A DNA stretch of 64,000 bases from Cotesia glomerata (lineage: Eukaryota; Arthropoda; Insecta; Hymenoptera; Braconidae): NCBI RefSeq assembly GCF_020080835.1, contig NC_058160.1, positions 19,021,152-19,085,151 on the forward strand. Direction: 5' to 3'. A model generated the notes under the pieces. The model ran no database searches. It had not been told where the DNA came from and saw only the letters and a program-made list of their open reading frames with translations. Position 1 is the first letter of the stretch. Each line of letters opens with the position of its first letter. Both the position numbers and the translations under genes were made by a program. Of the stretch, positions 1-11,797 are shown in pieces.

Positions 1-339
1 TCTATATAATGATGAAGTGTGACGGTTTAATATTTATATAATTTATGTTATTTAATATTGTGTTTTGATGAAAATTAATTATTTTTCACACATGGTTATT
101 AGTTTTAAAAAATGCAAAAGCCAAGTCCTTATATTACTCTAGACTTTGTACATCATTCTGTGGATTTTTAATATTTCATTATAAATTTTAATATTTAAAA
201 TTAACTTTAGATTTTCCATTGAATGGCCAAGGCTAAGTTATCCAGTCTTGACCCAAGCCTAGCACACCATTAAATAGCCAGATCTAGATGAGCCATGATG
301 AGTCTTGGTTCAAGTCTGGTTCACCAAAGGAACGGTCGA

Positions 340-618
340 GACTCTTACTCCAAAAAATTAAATATCTCGATAGAAGTAAATTTTCATTAACATTTTTATT
401 GATTAACATGTCAAATGGGAAGATCAAATAATATTGAATCATTTTTTTTCATTCAATATGTATAATTGCACGCTAAAATAATATAAAATGGGTATCAAAC
501 ATTTTCGAGAAAAATTTTTTCAAGTAAATGGCGCTGCTTCCTTAAAGTATCTAAAAATCTTGATCAAATACAAAAATTTATTGTAACACGTATTTATGAT
601 AATTTGAATTAAGAAAAA
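340..618 (+). repeat. Interspersed repeat, second copy at 61835-62127
   Basis: The segment from 'ccaaaaaattaaatatctcg' to 'tttgaattaagaaaaa' is nearly the same as 61835-62127. The shared part includes ggcgctgcttcc at 531 and 62036. The copy here breaks off where the R1-clade element begins, which gives an outer limit for that element's 5' end. Confidence 0.65.
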
Positions 619-640
619 ATGACCGAAAGCTCTTATAGCA

Positions 641-2086
641 ATGGAGGTAGCTGTAAGAGTGATCACCCCTCCGGAGGCATCGCGTTCGGAGACGACCTTT
701 TGCTTTGGAGTATCACTCAAAATCATGGAAGAAACGAAAAAACAAGAAAATGACAGGAGTATTAGTGGGCCTCACGCCCAAGAAGCAGCGATTACAGGAA
801 GCGCTGAGATGAAGCGGACGCAAGCGCTGGAACGCCTCGAAAAGCTGACCAGCGAACTGCATGAGTTTGTCCAGTCAAAGGTCAATATCCATAAAGAGGT
901 AAAGGCCAAGGCAACCGGGGTAGTTAACGCCCTTCGAAGGTTTAAAAAACTGGACGAAGAATGGCAATCAACTCGACGACTCACTCCTCGTCTTACGCCG
1001 GAGAAGAGCAGTCAACTTACTGTGGAGATCGAAGAATCAATGGACACCGGAAGCGATGGTGACGGTGAATCTGATGCTAAAGACGAAGGTCATACTTCCA
1101 ACAAGTCTAACAAGAGGAAGGACCGAAACTCCCCAGATGGAATAGATGGGCGATTGACGAAGAGAAAGGATTTGAAACCAAGTCCTCCGAAAAACGTGAT
1201 GAAGCAGAACGCCGAAAAAAAAGACGCGACTGATTGGAAAGATGTCCACACAAGGAAAGAGAAATGGAGGCTAGCCAAAGAACAGCTCCCAAAAGAGCCT
1301 TCAAAGATGCCCAGGCCGGAGCCTAAGCGCAAAAAACCGCTCAAATGGATCAGACCCGACGCACTGATCATCCACCCGGCCGAGAAAGCAAAGTACGCCG
1401 AGATTCTGCGTCGCATAAAGAAGGACGTCCCTGATGAGCAGGTTCGCACAACGGTGGACAAGATCAACAAGACCAGAAGCGGGGACTTGCTGATTACGAT
1501 TTCGCGGAAGAGCGTGGACAAAGGCCAAGGCCTGCAACAGACTATCGCAAAAATTCTTAAGGAGGAGGCCAAAGTGATCTGCAAAGGGCCACAAGAAGAC
1601 ATCAAGATCCGAGACCTAGATGACACCACAACAAAGGAGGATATTCAGGCTGCCCTGCATACGGTAACCAAGGAGCTCTGCAAAATACCACCAGAGACAA
1701 TCAAGATCCGCAAAGCCTACAGAGGTACCCAAACCGCTGTCGTGACACTACCGGCTGCAGCAGCTCAGAAGATATTAGAAGGAAGCGGTAAAATCCGAAT
1801 TGGCTGAGTCAACTGCCGAATTAGAGCCACGAGGAAACCTACCCAATGTTACAAATGCTGGCATTTCGGGCACCACGGATCCCAGTGCAGAAGCAAGACA
1901 GATCGATCCAAGCTATGCATCAGATGCGGCCAAGAAGGACACAAGATTGCGGACTGTAAGAACCCAGCGAAGTGTGTATTATGCGCGGAAAATAAGAGCG
2001 CAGAGAAATCTGCCCATCACGCCGGCACATACAGGTGCCCGGTATACAAAGAGGCACTCCAGAGAATGACAAGCAAGCAAAGATAA
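641..2086 (+). pseudogene. R1-clade ORF1 (gag-like, zinc-knuckle) with one premature TGA
   Basis: The frame opens at 641 (a second candidate Met is at 725) and runs to a TGA at 1805-1807. It continues in the same frame to TAA at 2084-2086. The single stop sits where a tryptophan codon (TGG) would be the simplest ancestor. The N-terminal two thirds are charged and Lys/Glu-rich, with no recognised fold. After the stop come three retroviral-type zinc knuckles: CYKCWHFGHHGSQC, CIRCGQEGHKIADC and a longer CVLC...HHAGTYRC. That trio is typical of ORF1 proteins in the R1, I and Jockey groups, which bind the element RNA. Non-functional in this copy. Confidence 0.8.
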
Positions 2087-4879
2087 GGATATTACAGCTT
2101 AACCTCAATCACTGTGAGGCCGCGCATGACCTGCTCGTACAGACCGTGCGTGAATTAGAGCTTGATTTAGTAATAATAGCAGAGCCATACAGACACCTGA
2201 ATAACCAACCTTGGGAAACTGACAGCACCACCAAGGCTGTCATCTGGTCCTGTGGCAAACTCCCCTTCCAGAGCATAGTGAGCAATGATAGCATCGGCTT
2301 TGTAGCAGCGTCTATTAACGACATCCGTTTTTATAGTTGCTATGCACCACCTAGCCTTTCCATTGCCGACTTTACTGACTTCCTGGATCGACTGACCGAA
2401 GGCGCAAAGCAATACTACCCAGTAGCTATAGCAGGGGACTTCAATTTCTGGGCGGTAGACTGGGGCAGCAAGCAGACTAATGCGCGAGGCAAGGCACTAC
2501 GTGAAGCAATGGCCTCACTGGACGTGGTCCTTCTCAACATCGGTGAGACACCAACATATACCAAGGGAGAGGCTAGTTCGATAATAGACCTCCCATTCGT
2601 CAGCAGCAGCTTATTGAAAGGAAACTATTCTTGGAAAGTCTTAAACACCTAAACCGCCAGCGACCACAATGCAATACTTTGAGAAATTTCGGCTGGCCGG
2701 AACCCTCAAAGAGCAACTAGACAAACTAATGCAGCTGGATGGAAAATGAAAGACTTTGACTCGGAAGCTTTGGTAGTAGCCTTAGACAGTGACTCGACCA
2801 TCATCACAGGAAATGCTGTAGAGAAGACGAAGGATTTAATGACGAGAATTGCCCAGGCGTGCGACAATTGCATGCTCCGTAAGCGTGGCATCAATAAAAG
2901 ACCATCGGTGCACTGGTGGAATGATCAGATTAACGCCCTTCGTACAGCTTATCACAAAAAGAGAAGATTATCACAGCGTGGCCACCGACGACCTAACTCT
3001 GCGGAGCTGGTCGCAGAATATAAAAAGGCCCGTCGAGAACTGAACAAGGCCATCAAAGATAGCAAAAGACGCTGTTGGAAGGAACTCGTCGATGAGGTAG
3101 AAAAGGACCCATGGGGCAAACCGTATAGGGTGGTCATGACCCACCTGAAGCACCAGCCAATGCCATCACCTACGTGTCCACAGCTCCTGGAAAGAATAGT
3201 TTCTACGCTGTTTCCTCGACAAAGTAAGTTCGGCTATTCTTCATTGCCAATAAATCGAGAAGACATTCCACCTGTCACAGAAGAGGAACTGATGGAGGCG
3301 TGTAACCGAGTAGGGAATAATAAAGCGCCGGGATTGGATGGAATCCCGAATATTGCATTAAAATCAGCTATTAGAGCAGCGCCAAATATATTCTTAGATA
3401 CCTACGATTCGTGCCTCAAAGAAGGGATTTTTTCTAGAAGATGGAAACAGCAAAGACTTGTACTTCTCCCTAAAGGGAAGAAGCCACCGGACGAGCCATC
3501 ATCTTACCGACCACTCTGCATGCTGGATACAGCGGGTAAGATATTAGAGCGTATAATGCACCAACGAATAGAAGCAGCCGTCGATCCACTCCTAGCAGAA
3601 GGCCAGTATGGTTTCTGGAAAGGACGATCAACGCTGCATGCGATCAACCTGGTGGTTGATACAGCTAAGGAGGCAATCGCTGGAAAGAGATGGGAACGTG
3701 GTAGAAAGAAGTATTGTTTAGAGGAGTGCCATAGGGCTCGGTTTTGGATCCTTTGCTGTGGAACATCATGTATGATGGTCTCCTGAGAGTTGCATTACCA
3801 TCAGAGGTGAAACTTGTTGCATATGCCGATGATGTAGCGGTAGTGATTGTCGCGAAACACTTGGAGGAGATCAATCTGGCTTTCGATATCACATTTAGCC
3901 GGATTAACCTATGGATGGAGATGATGAAGTTGGAGTTAGCCAAGCACAAAACTAAAGCTGTGCTCATCATCAGCAGAAAGATCGTAGAAAACATCAAGCT
4001 GAATGTCGGCGAGCAGGAGATCGCATCACAACCATTTATCCGATATCTGGGGGTGACGCTGGATGCCCGACTGAACTTTAAGCAACAGGTCGAACACGTA
4101 AGTGCTAAAGCATCAGCGGTGGTAACTAGTCTATCAAAACTGATGCCGAATGTTGGAGGCCCGAAGCAGAGCAGGAGACTATTGCTGTCGTCAGTAGTCA
4201 CATCAGTGCTCACATATGGAATATCCGTTTGGGCAGACGCGCTGGAGACCCAAGGATCATGGAGGAAAGCCGGACCGGTCTACCGATTAAGTGCACTGAG
4301 AGTTGCAAGCGCCTTCCACACAATATCCGAGGAGGCATTTCTGGAACTCTGCCTCTTAGAGTCCTAGCTGAGGAAAGACGGATTCTATACCACCGAAAGA
4401 GGTCATCTACACTGAGCGCTGAAGAACTGAGAACTGAAGAGCGACAACATAGTATAGCAAGATGGCAACAACTATGGTATGCTGCGGAGAAGGGAAGATG
4501 GACTCATCGACTTATACCAAGGATTGACGTTTGGCTTAACCGGAATCACGGCGAGGCCAACTACTATCTGAGCCAGATGTTGTCAGGACACGGCTGTTTC
4601 CGGGAGTACCTTTATCGCTTTAAGCACGATAATTCTACAGAGTGTCCGTCTTGCCCAAGAATTGCTGGAAATGCGGAGCACGTTTTTTTTGAGTGCCTTC
4701 GTTTTAACCCACAGCGTGATGAGTTAGAGAAGATCCTGAACAAGAAAATCACACCAGAGTCAATAGTAGAAGAAATGCTGTCATCCGAAGCTGCCTGGAA
4801 TGCCACAAGCACGTTTACCACCGAAGTGCTTACAGAGCTGCGTTCCATTGAAAGAAAAAGGGCAAAAGACAGAAACTAG
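2035..4879 (+). pseudogene. R1-clade ORF2: endonuclease, reverse transcriptase (core deleted), C-terminal CCHC
   Basis: ORF2 overlaps the end of ORF1 in another frame and has no clear ATG; frame 1 is open from about 2035. The APE endonuclease is recognisable (RILQLNLNHCEAAHDLL; VAIAGDFNFWAVDWGS) and is stopped by TAA at 2650-2652, just before the ASDHN motif. Reverse transcriptase resumes at 2746 (NNKAPGLDGIP; SYRPLCMLDTAGKILERI; GQYGFWKGRSTLHAI) and, after a frame change near 3730, has the YADDVAVV active-site motif at about 3820. Between KKYCL (about 3720) and the 'GVPxGSVLxPLLW' motif the segment carrying the first catalytic Asp is missing. The C-terminus (4229-4879, another frame change) has CPSCPRIAGNAEHVFFEC, the CCHC found downstream of RT in R1-type elements. 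Confidence 0.8.
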
Positions 4880-5394
4880 AAGGAAGGAAAAATAACACCT
4901 TAACCACCGGAAGGAATAGCATTAGCTAGATCCTCCTCTCACGAAGTAATGCCTGACGGCGGTTTCCATGAGGGATTAGAAGAAAGAAGAAAAGGGGTTT
5001 AGGGTTTAGTGGGTAGGGGCGTTAGCGTCGAGTTTTAATATGATGCTGCGTCGAGTCGCCACATATCCAGGCCGAACAGCTATGCCTGGAATCCGTAAAA
5101 GGGATTCCCCCCCCCCCCCTAAGTTAAAGAAAAAAAAAAAAAAACCCCACACACACACACACATTTATATATATAAATAACTAATAGATAACTTTTAAGA
5201 AGGGTTTATATTTTTTCTCTCTCTCGCGCTCTATTGGACAAACGAGAGTATCTCTGTCATACTTGTACAACTTATGGAATCTTAAAACGGATTTTATGCA
5301 TAAATAAATGAAAATTTTCCAATAAAGCGCTTCGCTCTTCGATGGATAATTTAATTATCTATCGAAAAGCGAAGCGTTTTTTTTTCAAAATTTT

Positions 5395-5930
5395 ATCTTA
5401 TTCATGAGCAAAACTCGTTTGAAAATCAACTATCAACCGCTCTTAAACGGCTTCACCGATCAATTCTAAAAACTCATCAGCTCTAGACAATAAAAAACCC
5501 CCGTCAATCGCCACCAAGCTGGTCGAAATTGGTTGATATGTTCGAGAGATATCGTGAACGAAAGAAAAACGAAAAAAGTGTTTTTTCGGAATTACTCCGA
5601 AATTTTGGGTTTAATTAATTCAAATCTAAAAATTCTCATAAGGCTGATAAAACTGCGTCGAATGCCGCCAACCGCGTGAAAATCCGTTGATCCATTCAAA
5701 AGTTATTGCGGTTTTAAAATTTCAAAAATAGTGTTCTATGAAACTTCGATCAGACTTTTGAGCTTGAAGCGCTCAAATTCATAGAAATACTATCTCTTTG
5801 AGCTTAGCGAGCTCAAAATATTACATAAATTATATTTTTAACTCAAAAATCTCAAAAACGTCATAAGTACAATTTTAAGCACCCGAAATATCTCGAAAAC
5901 TAAGCAACTTACAACAAAAGTGTAAATGGT
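5395..5930 (-). repeat. GAGCTC-family repeat, partial, reverse orientation
   Basis: It contains the family landmarks in reverse order: the 'ttgaaaatcaactatcaaccgc' type block, 'gcgtgaaaatccgttgatcc', then degraded GAGCTC palindromes at 5757-5870 and 'cataagtacaattttaagc'. It is more diverged than the copies at 9957 and 55026. The 5150-5395 stretch before it is (CA)n, (TC)n and a short inverted repeat around 5320-5375. Confidence 0.6.
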
Positions 5931-6185
5931 GAAAAAAAGGGTTACGAGAGGAGAACACATCGCGCGAAAGTCAACTGCCGTCTGATGTTTAGACTAACTG
6001 ACAAAACGTCTTCTTTTTTTTTGTGTCAAAAAAAAAAAAACAGGTCTTTAGAATTTTTCTCCTACACTCGCTTAAAAATGCTATTTCGTGATCACGAAAG
6101 TATTAAAAGATGACTTAATGTTTGCCCTTTCGATTATATATGATTGTTTATTTTTATTTCTTATCATTCTTTTATAACCTCCCAT
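5931..6185. other. AT-rich spacer, nothing recognised
   Basis: I see no open frame, RNA motif or repeat family here apart from short T and A runs near 6010-6040. Confidence 0.5.
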
Positions 6186-6189
6186 ACGG

Positions 6190-6790
6190 GATGCCCCAGA
6201 GTTGAACGACGGGGCCATGCCTGGGACATTATTGGGAACCCCATCTTGGCAAACCTATACTGTCCCATGCCCGGGCCATAACTGGGCAATCAGCCTTGGC
6301 CATTCCAATGATTACCCAGGCTTGGGCCAAGATTGAATAACCTAGCCTTGGCCAAGCCTAGAGTCACCCTAACTTGGGCCAAGTTTGTGTAACCTAACCT
6401 CGGCCGTTGGTTGGTAACCCTAACATGGGCCAAGACTGAATGACCTTGCCTTGGCCAATGAATGGTAACCCTAACTTGGGCCAAGATTGTGTAACCTAAC
6501 CTTGGCCGTTGGATGGTCACCCTAATTTGGGCCAGGACTGGGCAATCTAGCCTTGGTCAACCCAATGACTACCCGAGCTTGGACTAGAACTGGGTCCCCC
6601 AGCCATGGCCATTCAATGGCGATCCAGACCTTGGCCAGGACTGAGCAACCTAGCTTTGGCCAACTCAATGATTACCCGAGCGTTAGCCAAGACTGGGATG
6701 CCTAGCCGTGGCCATTGAATGGCAACCTAGACTTGAGCCAGAATTGGGCAACCTAACTTTGGCCATTCAATGGGAAATCCAAATTTAATT
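6190..6790. repeat. Minisatellite of about 52 bp units (ggccaag/ggccattcaatgg)
   Basis: The motif 'gggccaag' recurs at about 6323, 6376, 6427, 6478 and 6530, a spacing of 51-53 bases, within roughly eleven diverged units. Each unit alternates 'cttggccattcaatgg' and 'cctaacttgggccaag' type sequences. Related units occur at 205-335 (opposite strand) and 7885-8110. The short open frame across it is a by-product of the repeat. Confidence 0.8.
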
Positions 6791-7487
6791 AATCATTAAG
6801 TAATAGAATTCGGAACAGTAAATATTTATTACTTAACGAATATTCTATAGCAAATGCTAAAATTGAAAATTTATTATTTCAACAAAACAATTGTATATCG
6901 TCAAAATTGATAGTCTTAAAAAAAAAAATTAAAATATTATAATATTATATCTGATCTAGGCACTCCTGGTCCTGGTTAACAACAATTTTAGATTAAAAAA
7001 AAAAAAAAAAAAAAAAAAAGGAAAATGTAACTCTGCATATGTAGTCGTAACTCATAATTCATCATTGTATTATATTCTTTTCTAATTACTATAGCTACTA
7101 AGTATCTGATGATTATAATAATCACTCTAATATAAAAATTTAGTTTATATAGAGCTAAATATTAATTCAAGTATCAAACACTGTCAAAATTTTCAACTTT
7201 GTAAAATCAAGTAGCCTTGTCATTGGCCCTTTGGGCTGTTGGGCTTATGTAATGGAAAATAAAATAATATAACATTAAAAATATACAAAACGATTTAAAA
7301 AGTTTAAAGTTAATGTAAGAACTTGACTTTTGCTTTTTTTTTTTAAATTAATAACTATTTGTAAAAAATAGATCATTTTCATCAAAACACAATATTAAAT
7401 TAAATAACATAAATTATATAAATAATAAACCGTCACACTCTGTCACCGTATATATTTAGCTTATATGAATGGTGAGATGTGCGTTAA

Positions 7488-7565
7488 CTTATCGGTCGTA
7501 CGGCGTAGGGGTTAGTGGTCGGTCTGGCAAGCGCGCGGCTCGGGTTCGAATCTCGATTAGGGTAA
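7488..7565 (+). repeat. tRNA-like sequence with RNA polymerase III B-box, probable SINE head
   Basis: 'gtaggggttagtggtcgg' resembles an A-box region and 'gggttcgaatctcg' is a B-box with the TTCGAAT loop. The acceptor arms do not pair convincingly, so this is read as a tRNA-derived repeat, not a tRNA gene. A related sequence is on the minus strand at 11565-11645. Confidence 0.45.
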
Positions 7566-7869
7566 ATGCGATTTTCACTTTATTTCTGTAATTAGCGACG
7601 ATAGTTAGGTCTAAATTAAGAGTTAAGTCGTCTAAACTTTCGTTAGCTCAACATCAAAATTGAAATAAATTATTGACAATTAAAAAGTTCCTTTTTTATA
7701 ATTTCAACTAACAATTACTCATTTTATACGAAAAAATTTAACGGTTTCATAGAATTTTACTATTTTATTTTAGAGAATTCAATTTATTCGAAATTGGGTT
7801 CTTAATACTAATTTGGTTTCACATTAAACAATTAAATTCTAAATATATTTTGTAATCTACTTCTTTCAG

Positions 7870-8115
7870 TAAATTCTATAGTGGTGAATAAGCCTGGACT
7901 TGCTTTGGCTTAAAAACTTGGGCCAGTCTTGGTTAACAATCTTGGGCCAGTCTTGGTTATCATGCTTGGGCTAGTCTAGGCAACCAAGCTTGGCACCCTG
8001 TTATCACTCCAGACTTCTACCAAGGCTGGGCCAAAGCGAGTTTACAATCATGGGTAAGAGATAGACAGCATTGCGCCGAGCATGGCCCACATCTGGCCCC
8101 GTCGTATTGTCCTGT
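7870..8115. repeat. Diverged minisatellite fragment related to 6190-6790
   Basis: There are three to four degenerate units of 'cttgggccagtcttggtta' type. No coding potential is visible. The preceding 7570-7870 is AT-rich with nothing recognised. Confidence 0.5.
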
Positions 8116-8191
8116 ATGGGCTAACTTTTATTTTGTTGCCTCAGTTGGGGCTAGTTGAGCAAGGCGCTGACTGCGTGTTCAACCAGCCCTA

Positions 8192-8520
8192 CACTGATAG
8201 AAGGATTTATTTGTACCAAAAAATATTTGTTAATAGTTAACAAATCATTTATTAGAGTCCACTTTTTAGTATTAAACAAATATTTCTTAGTATTTAAAAC
8301 GATTTGTTTGTATTTAATAAATCTGATATTCATTTATCAAATATTAATAAATCTTTTTAAATACTAAGAAATAATTATTAAGGACTAAAAAATGGTCTAA
8401 TAAATGATTTTTTAAATATTAACAAATATTTTTAACTAGAGTATATTCTAGGATATATTCCTAGTATATATTCTAGTATATATAATTTTTCCGTAGGGGA
8501 AACAAATCCTTCTATCAGTG
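8192..8520. mobile_element. MITE with CACTGATAGAAGGA terminal inverted repeats and TA duplication
   Basis: The left end CACTGATAGAAGGATTT and the right end AAATCCTTCTATCAGTG are inverted copies, flanked by TA on both sides (8190-8191 and 8521-8522). The interior is AT-rich with imperfect self-complementarity (caaatatttnttag type motifs). TA duplications and CACTG ends suggest a Tc1/mariner-type non-autonomous element. The short frames crossing it are not genes. Confidence 0.75.
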
Positions 8521-8854
8521 TACTAGATTTTCAATATTGAAAAATGAAATTTTTCTTCACTAAATTAATAATTATCAATTTATTTGTACATGTGATGATT
8601 TAATATAATGTATAAAAATTAAAATAACTCATATTGATATTATATTAATAAATATATAACATAATTATAATAAATATTTTTATGTTTATAATTATTATTA
8701 TAATCATAATTATACGTATGTAGAATTATAATAAATTAAATATTTGCTTGTTAATTACAATTTTATTTTGTTTTCATATCATTCTATACAGTCATTTCGT
8801 CTATTTTAGCCATTGCACAACTAGCCTTATGCTCATGCTCAACTAGCCTCACTA

Positions 8855-9669
8855 CACTGTCAAAAATCCGGAGTGTATCGGGAGTGAATTTCACTCCCAT
8901 TACTCGGAGTTCCAGAGAGGAGTAATTAATCACTCCGCGTAGGGAGTGAATCCGGAGTTTTTATTTGCGAAGTGATTTCAGAGTGATTTCGAATTTCACT
9001 CCGAAAAACATCCGCGATCGGAGTTTTTAAAATAAACAAAATAAGGATGATTTTTCATTCTACAAAAAAAATCTCAAAATTAATTTACTATAAGGGTCAT
9101 TCCACGTCAAATCGACCAATAGTTGGATTCGAACCCTTCCGATTTGGACAAATTTTGGTCAGAAGTTTTCTTTTATCCTATAACGAAGTTCTGCTAAAGG
9201 AAAAAAATTTTTAAAAAATTTTTTCAAAAGTTATGCAAAATCCAAAATTTCACTATTTTCCATATTTTTTAAACTTATGATTTAAAAATCTCGAAAACTA
9301 TTGCAATTAAAAAAATCGCATTGAGTAAGCTTCAAAGGAGATACTTGAGGCTATTAAAAAAAAAATTTCAGAAAAAAAAATTTGAAAAATTTCCAATTTG
9401 TGAAATTTGGAATTTTTGAAAATTGTCAAAATTGACCGTCGACAATAAATTTTTAGCTCAAATTTTTTTGTGTACTACCTTATACCAATCTTAAAAGATC
9501 CTGAAATTTTTGGAACTGTGTTTTTTGTTTTTTCAAAAATATGAATTTTTGAAATTTGTTAAAAAAAAATTTTTTTCTTAAATTTTTTTTTAACTTTCCG
9601 CTAAGAAAATTGAAAATTTTCAATTAAAAATCATTCACTCTTCATTCACTCCGCAAATTTTTTACAGTG
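8855..9669. mobile_element. Inverted-repeat element with CACTGT ends and GGAGTG motifs
   Basis: The left end CACTGTCAAAAATCCGGAGTG pairs with the right end CACTCCGCAAATTTTTTACAGTG, and TA dinucleotides flank both. The left third is built of repeated GGAGTG/CACTCC. The interior (9090-9350) carries a sequence also present at 63465-63650 ('ttatgcaaaatccaaaattt'), so it is a member of a dispersed family or holds an insertion. No transposase frame is present. Confidence 0.65.
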
Positions 9670-9869
9670 TAGTGGGGAACGTTGAGCAATTTGAAGCGCT
9701 TGCGTATTTCCGAGAATAACTTGAAAATTTAGACTCGGATCGTTTTTGTGTCGCTAGACCTTTTGAAGAAGACTAAATTACGAACCTAACAGTATATGAC
9801 TTGATTGAATCCGATACATCGTCTTAAAGTTATGGAAGGTCGAACCAAAAAGTGATCAACTAGCCCCGC

Positions 9870-10106
9870 CCTACCCTACAATTTTAAGCGCCCAGATATG
9901 GAATATGCGGGAAGTTGCAGGGATGGCTTTCAGGGTCAATCGTTATCCTAATTTTTAACTTCCCGCTAAGAAAATCGAAGATTTTCAAAAAATCGGGAAG
10001 TTATTGGTTTTACCCCGTTTTGCGAAAATCGAGTTTTCATCAGATCTCGACGTTTTAAAGTCACAGGAAGCTTTCCTGATTATTCCCGCGATGGTGTCCG
10101 TGCGGC

Positions 10107-10156
<50 letters not shown>

Positions 10157-10787
10157 TGAACCTCTTATAACTTCTAAACGGCTTAACCGATTTGATCGCA
10201 GTTAGTGTCATTCGAAAGGTCTTCGCCAAAATTAGATTTCCTGTAAGTTGAAACCGATTCGGACCAATAGATTTCGAGAAATTGCAAAAAAAGTGAAAAA
10301 AAAAATTTTATTTTTTTCATTTTTTTTAAATATCTATGAAAATATATATGTAAAAAAAAAAGTTACAGCAGTTTGAAAATTAAAAAAAAATCGTGTTTCA
10401 TCGAATTTTGAGCTCAAAAGCATAGGAAAGCTATCTCTTTGAGCTTGGAGAGCTCCAAATAATACAAATTGTATTTTTAAGCTCAAGGAGCTCAAAAACA
10501 TCATAAGTACAATTTTAAGCGCCTACTCTGATAAAAATTTTAACTTGACTCAAGAGCAAAAATCTTGAACCAAGAACACCAATTTGAAGAAAATGAATTT
10601 CTTGAGCCAAGAGGAAAAATTCTTGAGTCAAGATATATTTTTTTAATTTAAAAGAACCAATTGGAGTTCTTGATTCAAGATATTTGCTCTTGAGTCAAGT
10701 TAAAATTTTTATCAGTGTAGGTATGAAATTAGCGGGAAGTTGCAGGGATGGCCTTCAGGGTCAACCGTTTTTCTAATTTTTTTTTAA
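9870..10787 (-). repeat. GAGCTC-family repeat copy, reverse orientation, with (GT)n and a nested MITE
   Basis: It begins with the terminus 'aacttcccgctaagaaaatc' at 9957, preceded by the tail of another copy at 9870-9955. It then has the hairpin 'gaagattttcaaaaaatcggga', a (GT)n tract at about 10115-10157, GAGCTC palindromes around 10410-10500 and the other terminus 'gcagggatggccttcaggg' at about 10741-10785. The MITE at 10526-10717 interrupts it. Confidence 0.75.
10526..10717. mobile_element. Small palindromic MITE, ends CWCTGATAAAAATTTTAAC, TA duplication
   Basis: The arms 'ataaaaattttaacttgact' and the reverse complement near 10685-10712 are almost perfect. TA flanks both sides (10524-10525 and 10718-10719). 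The interior repeats 'cttgagtcaaga' motifs. A partial, diverged relative is at 25662-25770, and similar CAAGA-rich sequence is at 61590-61860. Confidence 0.75.
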
Positions 10788-11564
10788 GTTAACAGTTGAG
10801 CTACAAAAAATAATTTACTAGTTAAAAGGATAATAAGTACTGTTTTTGTTTGGAAATGATGATACACAGAAAAAAAAAATTAAGTAAACGGTTGACCCTG
10901 AAGGCCATCCCTGCAACTTCCCGCTCACCCGACCAGAAATTTAAGTTCGGCGGTGGTTCGTTTCGAATTAAGCATGCCGAATTCCAAGTTCGCGCCGAAC
11001 CAGGAAGCCAAAGTTGGCCCACGTCCCGGAAGTAACGCAGTCGCGAGTTTGGGCCTAACTTGGCTTCCGACTTAGGCGGTGGTTTGGAAACCACACTTGC
11101 TGGTGACTATCCAAGCCTCATTCGGTCCGAATTTGGCTACCTAACTAGGCAGCAATTCAGAAACTAAATTCGCACGGAAGAATCCAAATTGAATCCTTTT
11201 TTTGTTTTTAGCTATTTTTATTATAAAGCAAAAATTAATAATAATGAATGCTTACTTTTTTTAATTTACTTTTTAAATTTTAAATATAAATATCGACTTT
11301 AGGACAAAATTTTTTAAATATTAAGTAAATAAAAAAAATTTTTTTTTTTTTTATTTAGTATTATTTTTTTTATATTTTCGGTCATTTTTTTCGCTTTTTA
11401 GGGTTTTTCTTACTAAGAAGAAGTTTTTTTTGATTGGTCGATTTTATGGGTCAAGGGGGGAGGAAATGATGGAGTTAGATACATTAGTCACACACAACAC
11501 TTAAATTTACCTCACACTCGCCTTAAGAATAATTATAATTAATAATTATTAATTATTAAAAATT

Positions 11565-11645
11565 TTACATGTCGAACGCGAGACTCGAACACTGTACCCG
11601 ACGTACGAGAGCCCTATAGCATACCGCGACGCTACGCCGATGATG
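11565..11645 (-). repeat. tRNA-like block (A-box and B-box) on the minus strand
   Basis: Read on the minus strand, 'ggcgtagcgtcgcggtatgc' is followed by 'agtgttcgagtctcgcgttc', which fits A-box and B-box spacing and resembles 7488-7565. Stem pairing is poor, so it is not called a tRNA. Confidence 0.4.
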
Positions 11646-11797
11646 AGCGACCTCTTGCCTCAAGATACTTATAAGCCCGACACTTCGGCAAATATTCGGT
11701 TACCGTTGCAACGGTCGAGTTAGGAATTCCGATATTATACCTAAGTGAGGACTTGCCACAGACTTACCTAGTCAAGTTTCATTTTGATAGACCAAGC

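Larger units (their letters stand above)
619..5150 (+). mobile_element. R1-clade non-LTR retrotransposon (Mino/Waldo-like), decayed but nearly full length
   Basis: The element has two overlapping ORFs in the R1 layout: a gag-like ORF1 ending in zinc knuckles, then an ORF2 with an APE-type endonuclease, reverse transcriptase and a C-terminal CCHC. A 3' untranslated region of about 270 bases follows, ending in a C-run, an A-run and (CA)n at about 5144. The same 3' end recurs in the fragments at 13818-14539 and 62425-63195, always next to (AC)n. Both ORFs carry stops or frameshifts, and part of the reverse transcriptase is deleted, so this copy is dead. Assignment to the (AC)n-targeting R1 lineage is from family knowledge plus the flanks. 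Confidence 0.8.
1..7440. mobile_element. Large terminal-inverted-repeat (foldback-like) element with internal minisatellite
   Basis: The first ~200 bases (from about 17, motif GTGTGACGGTTTA) reappear as reverse complement at about 7265-7438, with the same order of short motifs (ATTGTGTTTTGATGAAAAT, GCAAAAG, AAGT). A second, inner pair is 205-335 against 6600-6790, both built of the 'ggccattgaatgg' minisatellite. The arms are therefore several hundred bases long in total. The middle is occupied by another repeat (340-618), an R1-clade retrotransposon (619-5150) and a GAGCTC-family fragment. No transposase frame is seen for the outer element. Its left end may lie before base 1, so its true extent is uncertain. 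Confidence 0.5.

Noticed and set aside
1090..1629. Long open frames opposite the R1-clade ORF1
   Set aside because: Shadows of the + strand frame; no motif and biased composition.
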